NCBI GenBank assembly: GCA_963823675.1
Contig: CAWGMT010000004.1
Location: 620,001-684,000, forward strand
Source: CAWGMT01 sp963823675
GTDB taxonomy: Bacteria; Planctomycetota; Planctomycetia; Isosphaerales; Isosphaeraceae
Length of the DNA: 64,000 nucleotides
Direction: 5' to 3'
Shown: piece by piece, positions 8,668-17,629 of the stretch
How positions within the stretch are numbered: position 1 is the first letter of the stretch
How the letters are laid out: every line of letters begins with the position of its first letter
Made by a program: the position numbers and the translations under genes
The notes under the pieces: generated by a model
The model's database searches: none
What the model saw: only the letters and a program-made list of their open reading frames with translations
Told to the model about the DNA's origin: nothing

Positions 8668-10887
8668 TCATTCTTTCCCGGCGCCGATCGTCAGCGCCCC
8701 CCCTGCCCCGTACGCCCTCGTGCATTCCGCGTAAACCTGCTCGAGCGTGGCCTGTGAGACCGGCGTGCCCATCGCATCGACCGCGTCGTGAATGGCAAGA
8801 GGAAGGGGGGCGAGCCGGGCCGCCAGATCGGGTAAGTCGTACAGGAAGAGCACACCGGGCACCACGCTGGCGAGCTGGTTGCGGCTGACCTTCCGGTCGA
8901 TCACATCGGACCACGAAACCAGCGAACGTTCCACTTGCATCTTCTTGATCATCCCGCGCTCGTCCAGGAGCGCGGCATGCAGCACAACCAGCCCGGCCGG
9001 ACCGAACCCGACCACCTCGAAACCCGCGTCGCGATTCGCGCCCGGCTCCGCGGCGAGTGATTCCAGCACCGTCAAGACATCGGCGACCCGCCGGGCCAAG
9101 AGCGGCCGGTTGAGATGCAGCGCGAGAAAGGCCTCCCGCCAATCGGGGCCGAAGGGAGAAGGGCTGCGGTCCCCGCCAGGATCGGGGGTCGTTTCGCCCA
9201 TGCCGCGCGGGTCGACAAGAATCAGCCGGCCGTGCGCGGCCGTAGGCCCCACGAGCTTCCCAGCCTGCGCCAGCTCCTTCTGCCAGTCGGCGCCGATCTT
9301 GACCAACGTCGGTTTAGCACTTTTTGGGCCAATGCCCGTAATCTCGATTGCGGGAATCGAAAGGTGGGGAGCGACCTCGAAAACAAGCTTGCGTACCACC
9401 GTCGCGGCGCGCTCTCGCCTTTCCACCACGCGCGGCAGGACAGCCTTCGCTTGCCAACCGCTCAGGCCCAGGCGCCTGATCACATTGCCCCGAAATTCGG
9501 CTTTCGAAAACTGACCGGTCGAAAACGGGCGCAGCGATCGCGCCAATTTCTCGTCAGCCGAGTTGAGGTCGAACACGGATACTTCGTGCGGGAAATCTTT
9601 CAGCACCTGGCCGCTCTTGGTGCATTGCAGCAGAGCGTCGGTCGCGATCGGAAAGTCGGGCTCGCTCACGGCGTCGTCGGCCTTCAAGAGCCAGCGCCTC
9701 ATCCAGCGGGCCGTCGCGACGCGCCTGGCGCGGGTAAAGCCATGCTCCTCGTCCGACTCGACGAGGTCCACGCGCTCGCCGAAGCCGAGCCGGCCAAAGA
9801 TCAGCTTGACCTCGCGAAACGTATCCCAGCTCCCGTTGATGTCGAAGAAGTCGCGGGTGCCGACCGATAGCAGCGTCGGTTTGGGCGCGTGCAACGTGAT
9901 GTAGTCGGCGTGCTCCATGCCGGCAGCAACCTGGCCGGTGATATTCTGCTCGGCATCCTGCGGTCCGATCGTGGCAAACAATCGCTCGAGCGACGTGATA
10001 TAGCACGACGGAACGGCCACGGCGATCCGGTCGTCGAGCGCCATCAGGTAAGCGGTCATGGTGCCGCCCCCAGAGTTGCCCGTGCATCCGATCCGTTTGG
10101 GATCGACCTCCGGCCGGCTCGCCAGGTAGTCGAGAGCGCGAATTCCATCCCAGATCCGATAGCTCGCCTCCTGCCGGCCAACCAGCAGGGCCCCGATCCC
10201 CGCCATGGTGTGCTCGGTCGTCCCGCGCAACACCGGCTTGCCCTTCGGATCGAGAAGCTGGAACCGCTCGCCCTGGCCGATCGGGTCGTAGCAGAGCACC
10301 GCCATTCCGCTTTTGGCCAGCAGGATGCACGCTCGCTGATAGGCCTCGGCCGCCTTGCCGTTGTCGCTGTGGCCGCAGGGCAAGAGCACGCCGGGGAACG
10401 GCGGCGTACCGTCGGGAACATAAAAATTGGCTGTCACATGATGATCCGGGCGGCTTTCGAAGATTACCTTCTCGACCTGATAACCCTCGCGCTTCAGTGT
10501 CCCGGCCACCCGGGCATTGAGCGGCGTTCGCTCGGGCAGATCGCCCAGCGAGCGGACGAAGTACGCACGCAGCTCTTTCTGCCGGCGGAAAATGTCTTCG
10601 GGCGTCTTGATCGCGGCGATCGTCTTGCGGCGCTTGTCGAAGGCCGCGCGCGCCTCTTCAAGAAGGGAACGACGCAGCATGTCGCCCGCGGCGGGCGTCG
10701 TCGCATCGCCCTTGCGGTTCAAGACACGGGAGTCGGCAGACGGGTTGTCGGATTGTCCGGCCCGAGATGGCACAGGCAGAACGACCATGACGGCGACAGC
10801 GCAAAAGCCTGCCCAAATGTAGCTAAGGCGCTGCGCGAGAATAGGTTTGGCGAATTTACCATTGTGGTGCAGGCGTCCCGCCTGCAT
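8668..10887 (-). CDS. Secreted alpha/beta hydrolase, acetylxylan-esterase-like
   Basis: A hydrolase of about 739 aa. An N-terminal hydrophobic stretch (LSYIWAGFCAVAVMVVLPVP) looks like a signal peptide. The first hydrolase half has 'GVLLPCGHSDNGK', an oxyanion-type 'YDPIGQGER', and the nucleophile elbow 'GCTGNSGGG' (Ser about 272). A His in 'DEEHGF' is a likely triad residue. The second half repeats a degenerate hydrolase-like fold ('DPRGMGETTPDPGG'). This two-half layout is common in planctomycete carbohydrate-esterase-like proteins. The open frame extends to 11190, but its upstream part is translated repeat (10861-10923). The in-frame ATG at 10887 lies inside that palindrome, so the true start may be further downstream. 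Confidence 0.8.
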   Translation of the reverse strand: MQAGRLHHNGKFAKPILAQRLSYIWAGFCAVAVMVVLPVPSRAGQSDNPSADSRVLNRKGDATTPAAGDMLRRSLLEEARAAFDKRRKTIAAIKTPEDIFRRQKELRAYFVRSLGDLPERTPLNARVAGTLKREGYQVEKVIFESRPDHHVTANFYVPDGTPPFPGVLLPCGHSDNGKAAEAYQRACILLAKSGMAVLCYDPIGQGERFQLLDPKGKPVLRGTTEHTMAGIGALLVGRQEASYRIWDGIRALDYLASRPEVDPKRIGCTGNSGGGTMTAYLMALDDRIAVAVPSCYITSLERLFATIGPQDAEQNITGQVAAGMEHADYITLHAPKPTLLSVGTRDFFDINGSWDTFREVKLIFGRLGFGERVDLVESDEEHGFTRARRVATARWMRRWLLKADDAVSEPDFPIATDALLQCTKSGQVLKDFPHEVSVFDLNSADEKLARSLRPFSTGQFSKAEFRGNVIRRLGLSGWQAKAVLPRVVERRERAATVVRKLVFEVAPHLSIPAIEITGIGPKSAKPTLVKIGADWQKELAQAGKLVGPTAAHGRLILVDPRGMGETTPDPGGDRSPSPFGPDWREAFLALHLNRPLLARRVADVLTVLESLAAEPGANRDAGFEVVGFGPAGLVVLHAALLDERGMIKKMQVERSLVSWSDVIDRKVSRNQLASVVPGVLFLYDLPDLAARLAPLPLAIHDAVDAMGTPVSQATLEQVYAECTRAYGAGGALTIGAGKE

Positions 10888-10923
10888 TCCCGGTACCGGC
10901 AGGCGGGACGCCTGCACCACAAT
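10861..10923. repeat. 25-bp inverted repeat (ggtgcaggcgtcccgcctgc family)
   Basis: Left arm 10861-10885 and right arm 10899-10923 are exact reverse complements with a 13-base loop containing ggtacc. Each arm itself holds an imperfect palindrome (gcaggcgtcccgcctgc). It lies at the 5' edge of the esterase gene, in its leader or start region. Confidence 0.9.
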
Positions 10924-11176
10924 TGGCAAAGTTATTTCTGCGCGGTCCCTACGCCGCGCGCAGCGCGTGCGGAAGGGCCAACCTGCGGCGTTGAAATGTT
11001 GGTGTTGGAGCCTCGGCGCGCTGCCCCCGGTTTGGCTGCGCGATAACTCCCCCCCTTGATAACGGGGGGCCAGGGGGGGTCGGCTTCGACAAGCGACGGC
11101 CGGCGAACGCGGGGTTCGACACGCGGTGCCGACGTGCGGCCGCCTGCGATAGATTGCGGCCGGGGGCGGCGTACAT

Positions 11177-12145
11177 TCAGTCATCGTCATCGCTCGAGTC
11201 TCCCAAGAAGTCGGAAAGCAGTCTCTCGGGCCACTGGCCGTTGGGATCGAGGATCCGCAAAGTCAGGGCCAGGGAATTGAGCCGGGTCTGCGCGTCGTCG
11301 GCCCGCGACATGAAGACGACCGGTGCCATTGTGCCGCGCAGCACGCCGCCGAACCAGCAATCGGCCGTGTACATGATCGCCTTGACCGTGAGATTGGCCG
11401 ACAGCAGGTTGGGGAAGATCATGACGTCGGCCGCGCCGGCGACGACGCCTCCAATCTGTTTCCTGGCGCCCGCTTCCGGTGCATAGGCCAGGTCAAACGA
11501 GAGCGGGCCGTCGATCACGCAGTTGCCGAATTCCCCTTCGCGCCTGCGCCGGGATATCTCGGCGGCTTCGATCGTTTCGGGCATCGTCAGCTTGACCGTT
11601 TCGGTCGCCGCCAGGATCGCGACTCTCGGCTGCTCGACCCAGAGCGCCCGGGCCAATTCGATGGCGCTTCGCATGATATCGATCCGCTCGTCCAGGGAGG
11701 GATGCACGCAAATTCCGGTGTCGGCGAGCAGGAACCTGCCGCCGTCGCGCGGGATCTCCATCAGAACGATCTGGCAGATGACCCGATCGGTGCGCAGCCC
11801 GGTCTCGCGGTCGAGCACGGCCTTCATCAGGTCGGGCGTCGCGATCCGGCCTTTGACGAGGGCCTGTGCATTGCCGGAGCGCACCAGACCGACGGCGGCC
11901 GCGGCAACGTCGTCGCCCTCGGCATTGCAAATTTCGAGATTGTCCAGGTCGATGTCGTGCGTATCGGCAACCGCCCGGATGTGCGGCCCGGGGCCAAAGA
12001 GAATCGGCCGCACCCAGCCGCAATCGCAGGCGACCCGCATGGCTTCGAGCACGGTCGGATCATCCGCGCCGGCCACGGCCACGATCGCCCGCGGCATGCG
12101 ATGATCGGCATCGTGGAACAGTCGTTTGAAGCCGTCGAGGGGCAT
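11177..12145 (-). CDS. Phosphate acetyl/butyryltransferase family protein
   Basis: A 322-aa cytoplasmic enzyme of the PTA/PTB family (acyl-CoA + Pi to acyl phosphate + CoA). Visible family features are 'AIVAVAGADDPTVLEAM', 'ALVKGRIATPDLMKAVL', 'LLADTGICVHPSLDERIDI', 'VAILAATETVK' and the C-terminal 'GADVMIFPNLLSANLTVKA'. Length matches butyryl/acetyl transferases rather than the longer two-domain Pta. An earlier in-frame ATG pair lies inside the palindrome 12162-12190, so the ATG at 12145 (MPLDGFKRLF) is chosen. It lies 48 bp downstream of an enoyl-CoA hydratase on the same strand, suggesting short-chain acyl-CoA metabolism. No acyl kinase is nearby. The C-terminus ends in an Asp run. Confidence 0.8.
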   Translation of the reverse strand: MPLDGFKRLFHDADHRMPRAIVAVAGADDPTVLEAMRVACDCGWVRPILFGPGPHIRAVADTHDIDLDNLEICNAEGDDVAAAAVGLVRSGNAQALVKGRIATPDLMKAVLDRETGLRTDRVICQIVLMEIPRDGGRFLLADTGICVHPSLDERIDIMRSAIELARALWVEQPRVAILAATETVKLTMPETIEAAEISRRRREGEFGNCVIDGPLSFDLAYAPEAGARKQIGGVVAGAADVMIFPNLLSANLTVKAIMYTADCWFGGVLRGTMAPVVFMSRADDAQTRLNSLALTLRILDPNGQWPERLLSDFLGDSSDDDD

Positions 12146-12161
12146 GGATGACGGTTCCGCT

Positions 12162-12190
12162 GTAGTCATCACGCGGAGCGTGATGACTAC
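12162..12190. repeat. Palindromic repeat, gtagtcatcacgc family
   Basis: 13-bp arms at 12162-12174 and 12178-12190 are perfect complements with a 3-base centre. It fills most of the 48-bp gap between the enoyl-CoA hydratase and the phosphotransacylase, ending 16 bases before the latter's start. In a transcript it would form a hairpin between the two genes. Confidence 0.9.
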
Positions 12191-12193
12191 TGA

Positions 12194-12967
12194 TCAAAAC
12201 CCCGACCAGTGAGGCTGCCGCTTCTGCAAGAAGGCCGACATGCCCTCCTGCGCGTCGTGGCAAAGCGCGTTTTCGAGCATGATCGGCACGGCTTTTTCAT
12301 AAGCCTCGGCCTCGTCGAGGCATTGCAGGTCATAAAACGCTCGCTTGCCGATGCGCAGGACCAGCGGGCTCATGGCGATGACCGTGTCGGCGAGCGCGTT
12401 GATTGCGGCGTCGAGCTCGCTGCTCGGAACCACGCGATTGACCAGCCCCAGCTCGAGCGCCCGGCGGGCCGTGATTGGTGAGCCGGTGAGCAGCATCTCC
12501 ATGGCGGCCTTGGCCGGGATTGCCCGGACCAGCGGGATCATCGGCGTGGTGCAGAAGAGCCCGATCTTCACCCCCGGCGTCGCGAACGCGGCCTCCTCGG
12601 CCGCGACGGCGAGGTCGCAGGCCGCCACGAGCTGACAGCCGGCCGCGGTGGCCAGTCCGTGCACCCGCGCGATCACCGGCTGCGGCAGCCGACGCAGTCC
12701 CAGCATTACCCGCGAGCACAATTGGAATAGCTCGCGATAAGAATCGGCGCTCAGACCGATCATCTCGGAGAGGTCGTGCCCCGCCGAGAAAACCGGGCCG
12801 CGCACGGCTAGCACGACCACCCGAGAGTTCGCATCGGACGCGATCGTCTCGATCGTTTGTTCGAGCTGCTCGAGCAATTCCCGAGACAGCGCGTTGCGCT
12901 TATCGGGCCGATTGAGCGTCAGATAGACGACTCCGCCTTTGGATTCCATGAGCAAGTTTTCGGACAC
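12194..12967 (-). CDS. Enoyl-CoA hydratase/isomerase family protein
   Basis: A 257-aa crotonase-fold protein. Features are 'VVYLTLNRPDKRNALS', the first oxyanion-hole segment 'GPVFSAGHDLSEM', and the second segment 'VHGLATAAGCQLVAACDLAVA'. One catalytic Glu position reads as Ala/Gly here, so the activity may be other than hydration. 'AFATPGVKIGLFCTTPMIPL' resembles crotonase relatives of the ECHDC3 group. The start is a GTG at 12967 (VSENLLMES), because GGGAGGA precedes it by 6 bases; the longer ORF upstream is not family-like. It is probably cotranscribed with the downstream phosphotransacylase gene. Confidence 0.85.
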   Translation of the reverse strand: MSENLLMESKGGVVYLTLNRPDKRNALSRELLEQLEQTIETIASDANSRVVVLAVRGPVFSAGHDLSEMIGLSADSYRELFQLCSRVMLGLRRLPQPVIARVHGLATAAGCQLVAACDLAVAAEEAAFATPGVKIGLFCTTPMIPLVRAIPAKAAMEMLLTGSPITARRALELGLVNRVVPSSELDAAINALADTVIAMSPLVLRIGKRAFYDLQCLDEAEAYEKAVPIMLENALCHDAQEGMSAFLQKRQPHWSGF

Positions 12968-12995
12968 GTTGAATCCTCCCTCGCCATTGGTGCGC

Positions 12996-13715
12996 CTATC
13001 CCGCATCAGAGTGCTCCGCGACTCTATTGAGAAAATACGGCTCGACGATTTCCACCTTAAGGCTCGCCGCCAGCCGCCGTCGGCGCTCGACCGAATACCG
13101 CCCGATGAACAGCCACCACAAGACAAGTGTCCACGCGGCCGTTGCGAGCCGCGATCCGACGATCCACATGGTAAACGGCACCCAGAAGCTGAGGAACGCG
13201 AAACGGCTTGTCGCCACCGTGATCACTCTTTGCACGACCGGATAGGCCGCCCAGCCGATCGCGAGGGCCAGGAAGCTGCCCACGCAAAAGTGCTGGAACA
13301 GATCGAGCTCCGCCGCATGCGCGCGCCTCGCCGCTTCTCTGGCCTCCGGCCGCACGCCGCAAATCAGATTCGCCTGCTCGCCCGGTTGAAGATCGAGGGA
13401 GTGTGATACGATCGCTTGGTCACGACAGCCGTAGAGCCAGAGCCGCTTGCGCAGTCGCACGACCACCGTGTGCTCGCCCGGCTCGACCCGAAACGATCGG
13501 GGCGCTCCACCGACCAGGTCACCCGCGACCCCGCCGTCGATTCGAACCACGGCCGTGTACCGCGACGGCTGCTCCGCCACGCCTTCCACCGCGATCGAGA
13601 TCGAGCACCACTCCACCCGGTCCAATCTGGCGCGGATGGTCTTGGATCGTTCTCGCAAGGCATCGAAGGTGTCTGACACGATGGTCGCTCCGCATTTCCG
13701 GTGCGGGTCACTCAA
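12996..13715 (-). CDS. Hypothetical membrane protein
   Basis: A 239-aa protein of unknown function. Residues ~35-120 look like a beta-sandwich ('RFRVEPGEHTVVVRLRKRLW'-type strands, seen in lipoprotein-like extracellular domains). Two to three hydrophobic helices follow at about 145-210 ('FLALAIGWAAYPVV', 'FLSFWVPFTMWIVGSRLA', 'WTLVLWWLFIG'), and then a basic tail. It lies 28 bp upstream of the enoyl-CoA hydratase on the same strand. I do not recognise a named family. Confidence 0.6.
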   Translation of the reverse strand: MSDPHRKCGATIVSDTFDALRERSKTIRARLDRVEWCSISIAVEGVAEQPSRYTAVVRIDGGVAGDLVGGAPRSFRVEPGEHTVVVRLRKRLWLYGCRDQAIVSHSLDLQPGEQANLICGVRPEAREAARRAHAAELDLFQHFCVGSFLALAIGWAAYPVVQRVITVATSRFAFLSFWVPFTMWIVGSRLATAAWTLVLWWLFIGRYSVERRRRLAASLKVEIVEPYFLNRVAEHSDAG

Positions 13716-13767
13716 AGAAGTATTCTACCTGAAGCGCCGCGAACAAATACGCTGTTCTTCAACTCCT

Positions 13768-15439
13768 TTAACGCGTCAGTGACTTGTACTTGATCCGATG
13801 CGGCTGATCGGCCTCGAGGCCCAGGCGTTCGTGGCGCTGGGTTTCATAAGCCTGGTAGTTGCCGTCGCACCAGACGACCGAGCTATCGCCCTCGAAGGCA
13901 AGAATGTGAGTTGCAATGCGGTCCAGGAACCAGCGGTCGTGGCTGATCACCACCGCACAGCCGCCGAAGTCGACGAGGGCCTCTTCGAGGGCCCGCAGCA
14001 TGTCGACATCCAGATCGTTGGTCGGCTCGTCCAGGAGCAGCAGATTACCGCCGCTCTTGAGCAGCTTGGCCAGGTGAACGCGGTTCCGCTCGCCGCCCGA
14101 GAGCTGTCCCACTTTCTTCTCCTGATCGGGGCCCTTGAAATTGAACTGGGCCACGTAGGCCCGCGCCGGAACCTTGCGCTTCCCGAGCGTGATCTGATCA
14201 ACCCCGCCGGTGATCTCTTGAAAGACCGTATTGTCGGGTTTCAGCTCGTCGCGGTTCTGATCGACGTACGAGACAACCACCGATTCTCCGATCCGCAGCA
14301 CGCCGCGATCGGGCTTTTCCTGGCCGACGATCATGCGGAAGAGCGTGGTCTTGCCCGCGCCGTTGGGCCCGATCACGCCCACGATCCCGCCCGGCGGCAA
14401 GCGGAAGCTCATGTTCTCGAAGAGCAGGTTGTCGCCATAAGCCTTGCCGAGGTTTTCGGCCTCGACGACCAGCGTGCCGAGATGCGGGCCCGGCGGGACC
14501 TGGAGCACGATCGACTCGTCGCGCTTATCGGCATCCTGGCTGGCGAGCTGCTCATAGCGCTGGAGCCGCGCGGTTCTTGGTCACGCGGGCGCGGGGCGAC
14601 ATCCGCACCCATTCGAGCTCGCGCGAAAGCTGCTTGCGGCGGGCGCTCTCCTGCTTTTCCTCGAGGGCCAGCCGAGCCTGCTTCTGTTCGAGCCAGGATG
14701 AGTAATTGCCCTCCCAGGGGATGCCCTGCCCCCGGTCGAGCTCGAGGATCCACCTGGCCACGTTATCCAGGAAGTAGCGGTCGTGGGTGACCAGAATGAC
14801 GGTGCCGGCGTATTCCTGAAGGTGGCGCTCCAGCCAGGCGACGCTCTCGGCGTCGAGGTGGTTGGTAGGCTCGTCGAGCAGCAGGAGGTCGGGGCGCTCG
14901 AGCAGGATCTTGCACAGTGCGACCCGTCTGCGCTCGCCGCCGGAGAGGGTGCTCACCTGGGCGTCGCCGGGGGGAAGCCGCATCGCGTCCATGGCGATCT
15001 CGATGCGGCGATCCAGGTCCCAGCCTTGAGCGTCCTCGATCGCATCCTGCACCTGGGCTTGCTCTTCGAGCAGGGCATCCATCAGATCGGCATCGGGCCC
15101 TTCGCCGAGCCGGGCGTTGATCTCGTCGAATCGGGCAAGCTGGGCGCGGATTGCCGCCACCGCGACTTCGACATTGCCCCGGACATCCAGGCTCGGATCG
15201 AGCGCGGGCTCCTGCGGCAGGTAGCCGATCGTGATTCCGCCGGCCGGCCGGGCAGTGCCGATGTAGTCGGTCTCGATCCCGGCCATGATCCGCAACAGCG
15301 TGCTCTTGCCCGAGCCGTTACCGCCGATCACACCGATCTTGGCGCCCGGATAGAACGACAGCCAGATGTTCTTGAGAACATCCTTCTTGCCGTAAGCCTT
15401 CGACAGCTTTTCGATGGTGAAGATATATTGAGCTGGCAT
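13768..15439 (-). CDS. ettA: ABC-F ATPase, EttA-like, frameshifted
   Basis: A soluble protein of about 557 aa with two ABC cassettes. The first has Walker A 'GGNGSGKST' at residues 39-47, signature 'LSGGERRRVALCKILLE', Walker B 'LLLLDEPTNHLD' and 'THDRYFLD'. The second has 'GPNGAGKTT', 'LSGGERNRVHLAK' and 'LLLLDEPTNDLD'. The linker, the 'YVDQNRDEL' segment and overall length match EttA, which gates translation elongation by ATP state. The frame breaks near 14573 (after 'ARVTKNRA'); the next frame resumes 'LQRYEQLASQDADKRDES'. A 2-base loss in a cgcgcg run or a 1-base gain would explain it. Both halves are well conserved, so I treat it as one gene. Confidence 0.85.
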
Positions 15440-15449
15440 GAGATCTCGT

Positions 15450-15492
15450 GGTCAATTGTCAGTGGTCAGTGGTCAGTGGTCAGTTGTCAGTA
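15450..15492. repeat. Heptamer repeat (gtcagtg)n
   Basis: Directly upstream of the EttA-like gene, a 43-bp tract repeats ggtcagt about six times with two variants (gtcaattgtcag, gtcagttgtcag). It lies in the leader or promoter zone, where copy-number change could alter spacing. Confidence 0.75.
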
Positions 15493-15708
15493 GAATCGAT
15501 CGCGTTGCCTCTGAAAAGGGGCGCTCGCCGCGCGCTGGCCGGCTTGAACTCGCCCGGTTCATCTGGTAGCCTGAAACCGCCGAAGGAAACATCGTAGGAC
15601 TCACCTGATCGAGCTCTTCACCGGCCAGTTGCGCCGAACGCTCGTGATGAGTTGGTCGAGCTCGAATCCTGGGTCTTCACGATGTGGGAAGTTGGTTCCT
15701 TCGCACAG

Positions 15709-15782
15709 GCCGGGGTAGCTCAGCTGGTTAGAGCGGCGGTCTCATAATCCGCAGGTCAGGCGTTCGAGTCGCCTCCCCGGTA
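15709..15782 (+). tRNA. tRNA-Met (CAT anticodon)
   Basis: The 74-nt sequence folds as a cloverleaf. The acceptor is gccgggg/ccccggt with a G-T first pair, the D-arm gctc/gagc, the anticodon loop ctCATaa, and the T-arm aggcg-ttcgagt-cgcct, with discriminator A. The anticodon CAT, without the initiator-specific 3 G-C pairs in the anticodon stem, suggests elongator Met. The 3' portion is the attachment core of the neighbouring element and is duplicated at 22744-22807. The 3' CCA is not encoded. Confidence 0.93.
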
Positions 15783-17182
15783 TTCCCGATAGTAGCCGAA
15801 ACAGACCGACTAGAACCGACAGCGGCCTTGTTTTCTCGGGTTGAACCCACCATGCATGATGCATCATTCGAGTCGCCTATCACGTCTTGAACCGACTCAA
15901 GCCGACCAGAATTCTCGCCTCCGAGGGGAAATAGAGGGGAAAAGCCTTTGCTTATGATTCTACCCGTCCCCGCGGTCCCGGTCGCGGCCAGTGCCTCGGG
16001 CTTGTCCCCCTCGGGCTTGAGGCTTGGAAGCATCCCCGCGGCGGCCTCGATGTCCACGGCACGGGGGCGAGTATAGCGGCCGGTCAATTCGAGGGTTGAG
16101 TGTCGCATCATCTTCTGGACAACCCGAGGCGTCACTCCGGCGGCATCCGCAAGGGTCGCGGTCTGACAACGCAAGGCATGGAAGTCAAACACCAGTCCCG
16201 AGGCGTCGCGGTAGGGGATGCCGGCGGTTTGCAGGTCCACGCGGAGAATCTTCGCTCCCTTCTCGGGGGGCAGCGGAAAGATCGGCGTCCCCGAGGGCAG
16301 CGGGGCCACGTAGGCGGCCAGGTCGTTCGCCAGGTCACTCGGAAAGGGCAGCGTCGCCGGGTCGCCGTTCTTGGTGTAGGCGGCGGCCACGGTCACACTC
16401 GGGGCCTTCCAGTCAAACGACTCGGGCAAAATGCTCGCGATCTCCGAATAACGCAACCCCGAGGCGACGGCCAGGCGATAGCACAGCGCTCGAGCGGGGC
16501 CGGACACCCCCATCACGTCAGGGCCACGCTCGGCGGCCTCGATGAGTCTACGCAGCTCGGCAAGAGAAACGGTCCGGCGGTCATGCCGGCGGTCTTCAAG
16601 AGCGTTGAATCCGGTCACTCCCCGCAAGGCGTCTTCTCGAAGTCGATGCGTGTCGTAGCACCATGCCGAGAATGCCTTGGCGGCGGCTCGATGATGGTTG
16701 CAGGTCGCCAGCGATCGGCCGGCGGCCTTGAGGGTCGCAAGGGCTTTCTGGACGGATTCGGCCGTGAGTTCAGTCAGGCGGGCCGATGCGACGATTCCGC
16801 TCAGGGTCGCGGCGGCTTTGGCGGCTTGCTCCCTTGTGGCGTTTCGGGCGGGCTCGATCTCGGATAGCTTCGCTCCCTTGACGATGGCTACGACTCGGGC
16901 AGCGCGGTTGACGAACAGGTCGATATGCTTCTCGGTCGAATTTTTGGCGGCCATGCTGGTGCGCCAGGCGGCGAAGTGTTCGGCAAGGGGCAAGGTTGAA
17001 GCGTTGCGATACGCAAGCTCCCTGCCATCGCCGGCTCGAATCTTGGCGGCGTCATCTTCGGCCTTGCGGGCGAGTGCTCTGGTCGTGACTAAATCCCAAT
17101 GGCCTTTCTCTTCAACGCGGCGGCCATCGGCGCTTGTGAAACGGTAGTACCAAGTCTGGCCTTTCTTTCGGAACGATGCCAT
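15728..17182 (-). CDS. int: Tyrosine recombinase/integrase
   Basis: A 484-aa protein with an N-terminal AP2-like/SAM-like part ('FRKKGQTWYYRFTSADGRRVEEKG') and a C-terminal catalytic domain. Catalytic motifs are Arg in 'ASGLRYSEI', 'HALR' (H-x-x-R), His in 'MMRHSTLE' and the Tyr nucleophile in 'TGRYTRP'. The tail reads antisense through the attL core and tRNA ('GNTGEATRTPDLRIMRPPL'); the stop codon is supplied by the tRNA gene. The ATG at 17182 overlaps the stop of the XRE gene (TGATG), so translation is probably coupled. It catalyses integration at tRNA-Met (strong inference from position). Confidence 0.93.
   Translation of the reverse strand: MASFRKKGQTWYYRFTSADGRRVEEKGHWDLVTTRALARKAEDDAAKIRAGDGRELAYRNASTLPLAEHFAAWRTSMAAKNSTEKHIDLFVNRAARVVAIVKGAKLSEIEPARNATREQAAKAAATLSGIVASARLTELTAESVQKALATLKAAGRSLATCNHHRAAAKAFSAWCYDTHRLREDALRGVTGFNALEDRRHDRRTVSLAELRRLIEAAERGPDVMGVSGPARALCYRLAVASGLRYSEIASILPESFDWKAPSVTVAAAYTKNGDPATLPFPSDLANDLAAYVAPLPSGTPIFPLPPEKGAKILRVDLQTAGIPYRDASGLVFDFHALRCQTATLADAAGVTPRVVQKMMRHSTLELTGRYTRPRAVDIEAAAGMLPSLKPEGDKPEALAATGTAGTGRIISKGFSPLFPLGGENSGRLESVQDVIGDSNDASCMVGSTRENKAAVGSSRSVSATIGNTGEATRTPDLRIMRPPL
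15734..15785. other. attL core (52 bp)
   Basis: The identical 52-bp core inside tRNA-Met runs from the anticodon stem to three bases past the tRNA end (15734-15785). Similarity continues to 15722 with one mismatch at 15733. Confidence 0.9.
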
Positions 17183-17400
17183 CACTTCCCCCTTTGCTCT
17201 TGCTTGGGCCTGACAACAATGTGCAAGCCGAGTAGATCCGCCAGGCGGTCAAGATACTCCATCGACAATCCATTCTGGCCATGCACGAATCGGCTCATCG
17301 TCGATTCGGCAATCCCGAGGGCCCTGGCGATGGCGTAGCGGCTCATCCCCGACGCGGCCACGGCTTCCCTGATTTCATCACTCAAGCTCTTGTGTCTCAT
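17182..17400 (-). CDS. XRE-family HTH regulator
   Basis: A 72-aa protein almost entirely made of a lambda-repressor-type HTH: 'LSDEIREAVAASGMSRYAIA' and 'LGIAESTMSRFVHGQNGLS' (recognition helix near residues 30-45), with 'LDRLADLLGL' as the last helix. The ATG at 17400 follows the upstream gene's end by overlap. Located right before the integrase with TGATG coupling, it likely regulates integrase or the whole leftward operon. Direct target sites are not identified. Confidence 0.85.
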   Translation of the reverse strand: MRHKSLSDEIREAVAASGMSRYAIARALGIAESTMSRFVHGQNGLSMEYLDRLADLLGLHIVVRPKQEQRGK

Positions 17401-17629
17401 GCCTAGACGATACCAGATACTTCCGCTCGATGCAAGCGTCTTGTGCGGGTTGTTCTCGGGTTCGAGTGAACATAAACAGCGGTGTATCGCGGCGGCGTTC
17501 AAGTTCCCGTTGCAGGGCCAGGCGATAGATGTAGCGCAGTTCGGTCAGGTTTTCGAGGCACCACTCGATGTAATCGTCGGGCAGCTCGCAAAGGGGCCGG
17601 CCTTTGTGCTTTCCAAAGGACATCGCCAT
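17378..17629 (-). CDS. Small DUF3820-like protein
   Basis: An 83-aa protein starting 'MAMSFGKHKGRPLCELPDDY', followed by 'WCLENLTELRYIYRLALQREL'. This F-G-K-x-K-G-x-x-L-x-x-L-P-x-x-Y pattern is that of the DUF3820/putative quorum-sensing-regulated virulence-factor fold, often next to or fused with replication or nuclease proteins on mobile elements. It overlaps the end of the primase gene (17545-17629) and the start of the XRE gene (17378-17400) in different frames. Function unknown. Confidence 0.7.
   Translation of the reverse strand: MAMSFGKHKGRPLCELPDDYIEWCLENLTELRYIYRLALQRELERRRDTPLFMFTRTREQPAQDACIERKYLVSSRHETQELE

Noticed and set aside
9889..11046. 385-codon plus-strand ORF over the esterase
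   Set aside because: It is antisense to a gene with a clear nucleophile elbow and triad-like motifs, and has shadow composition.
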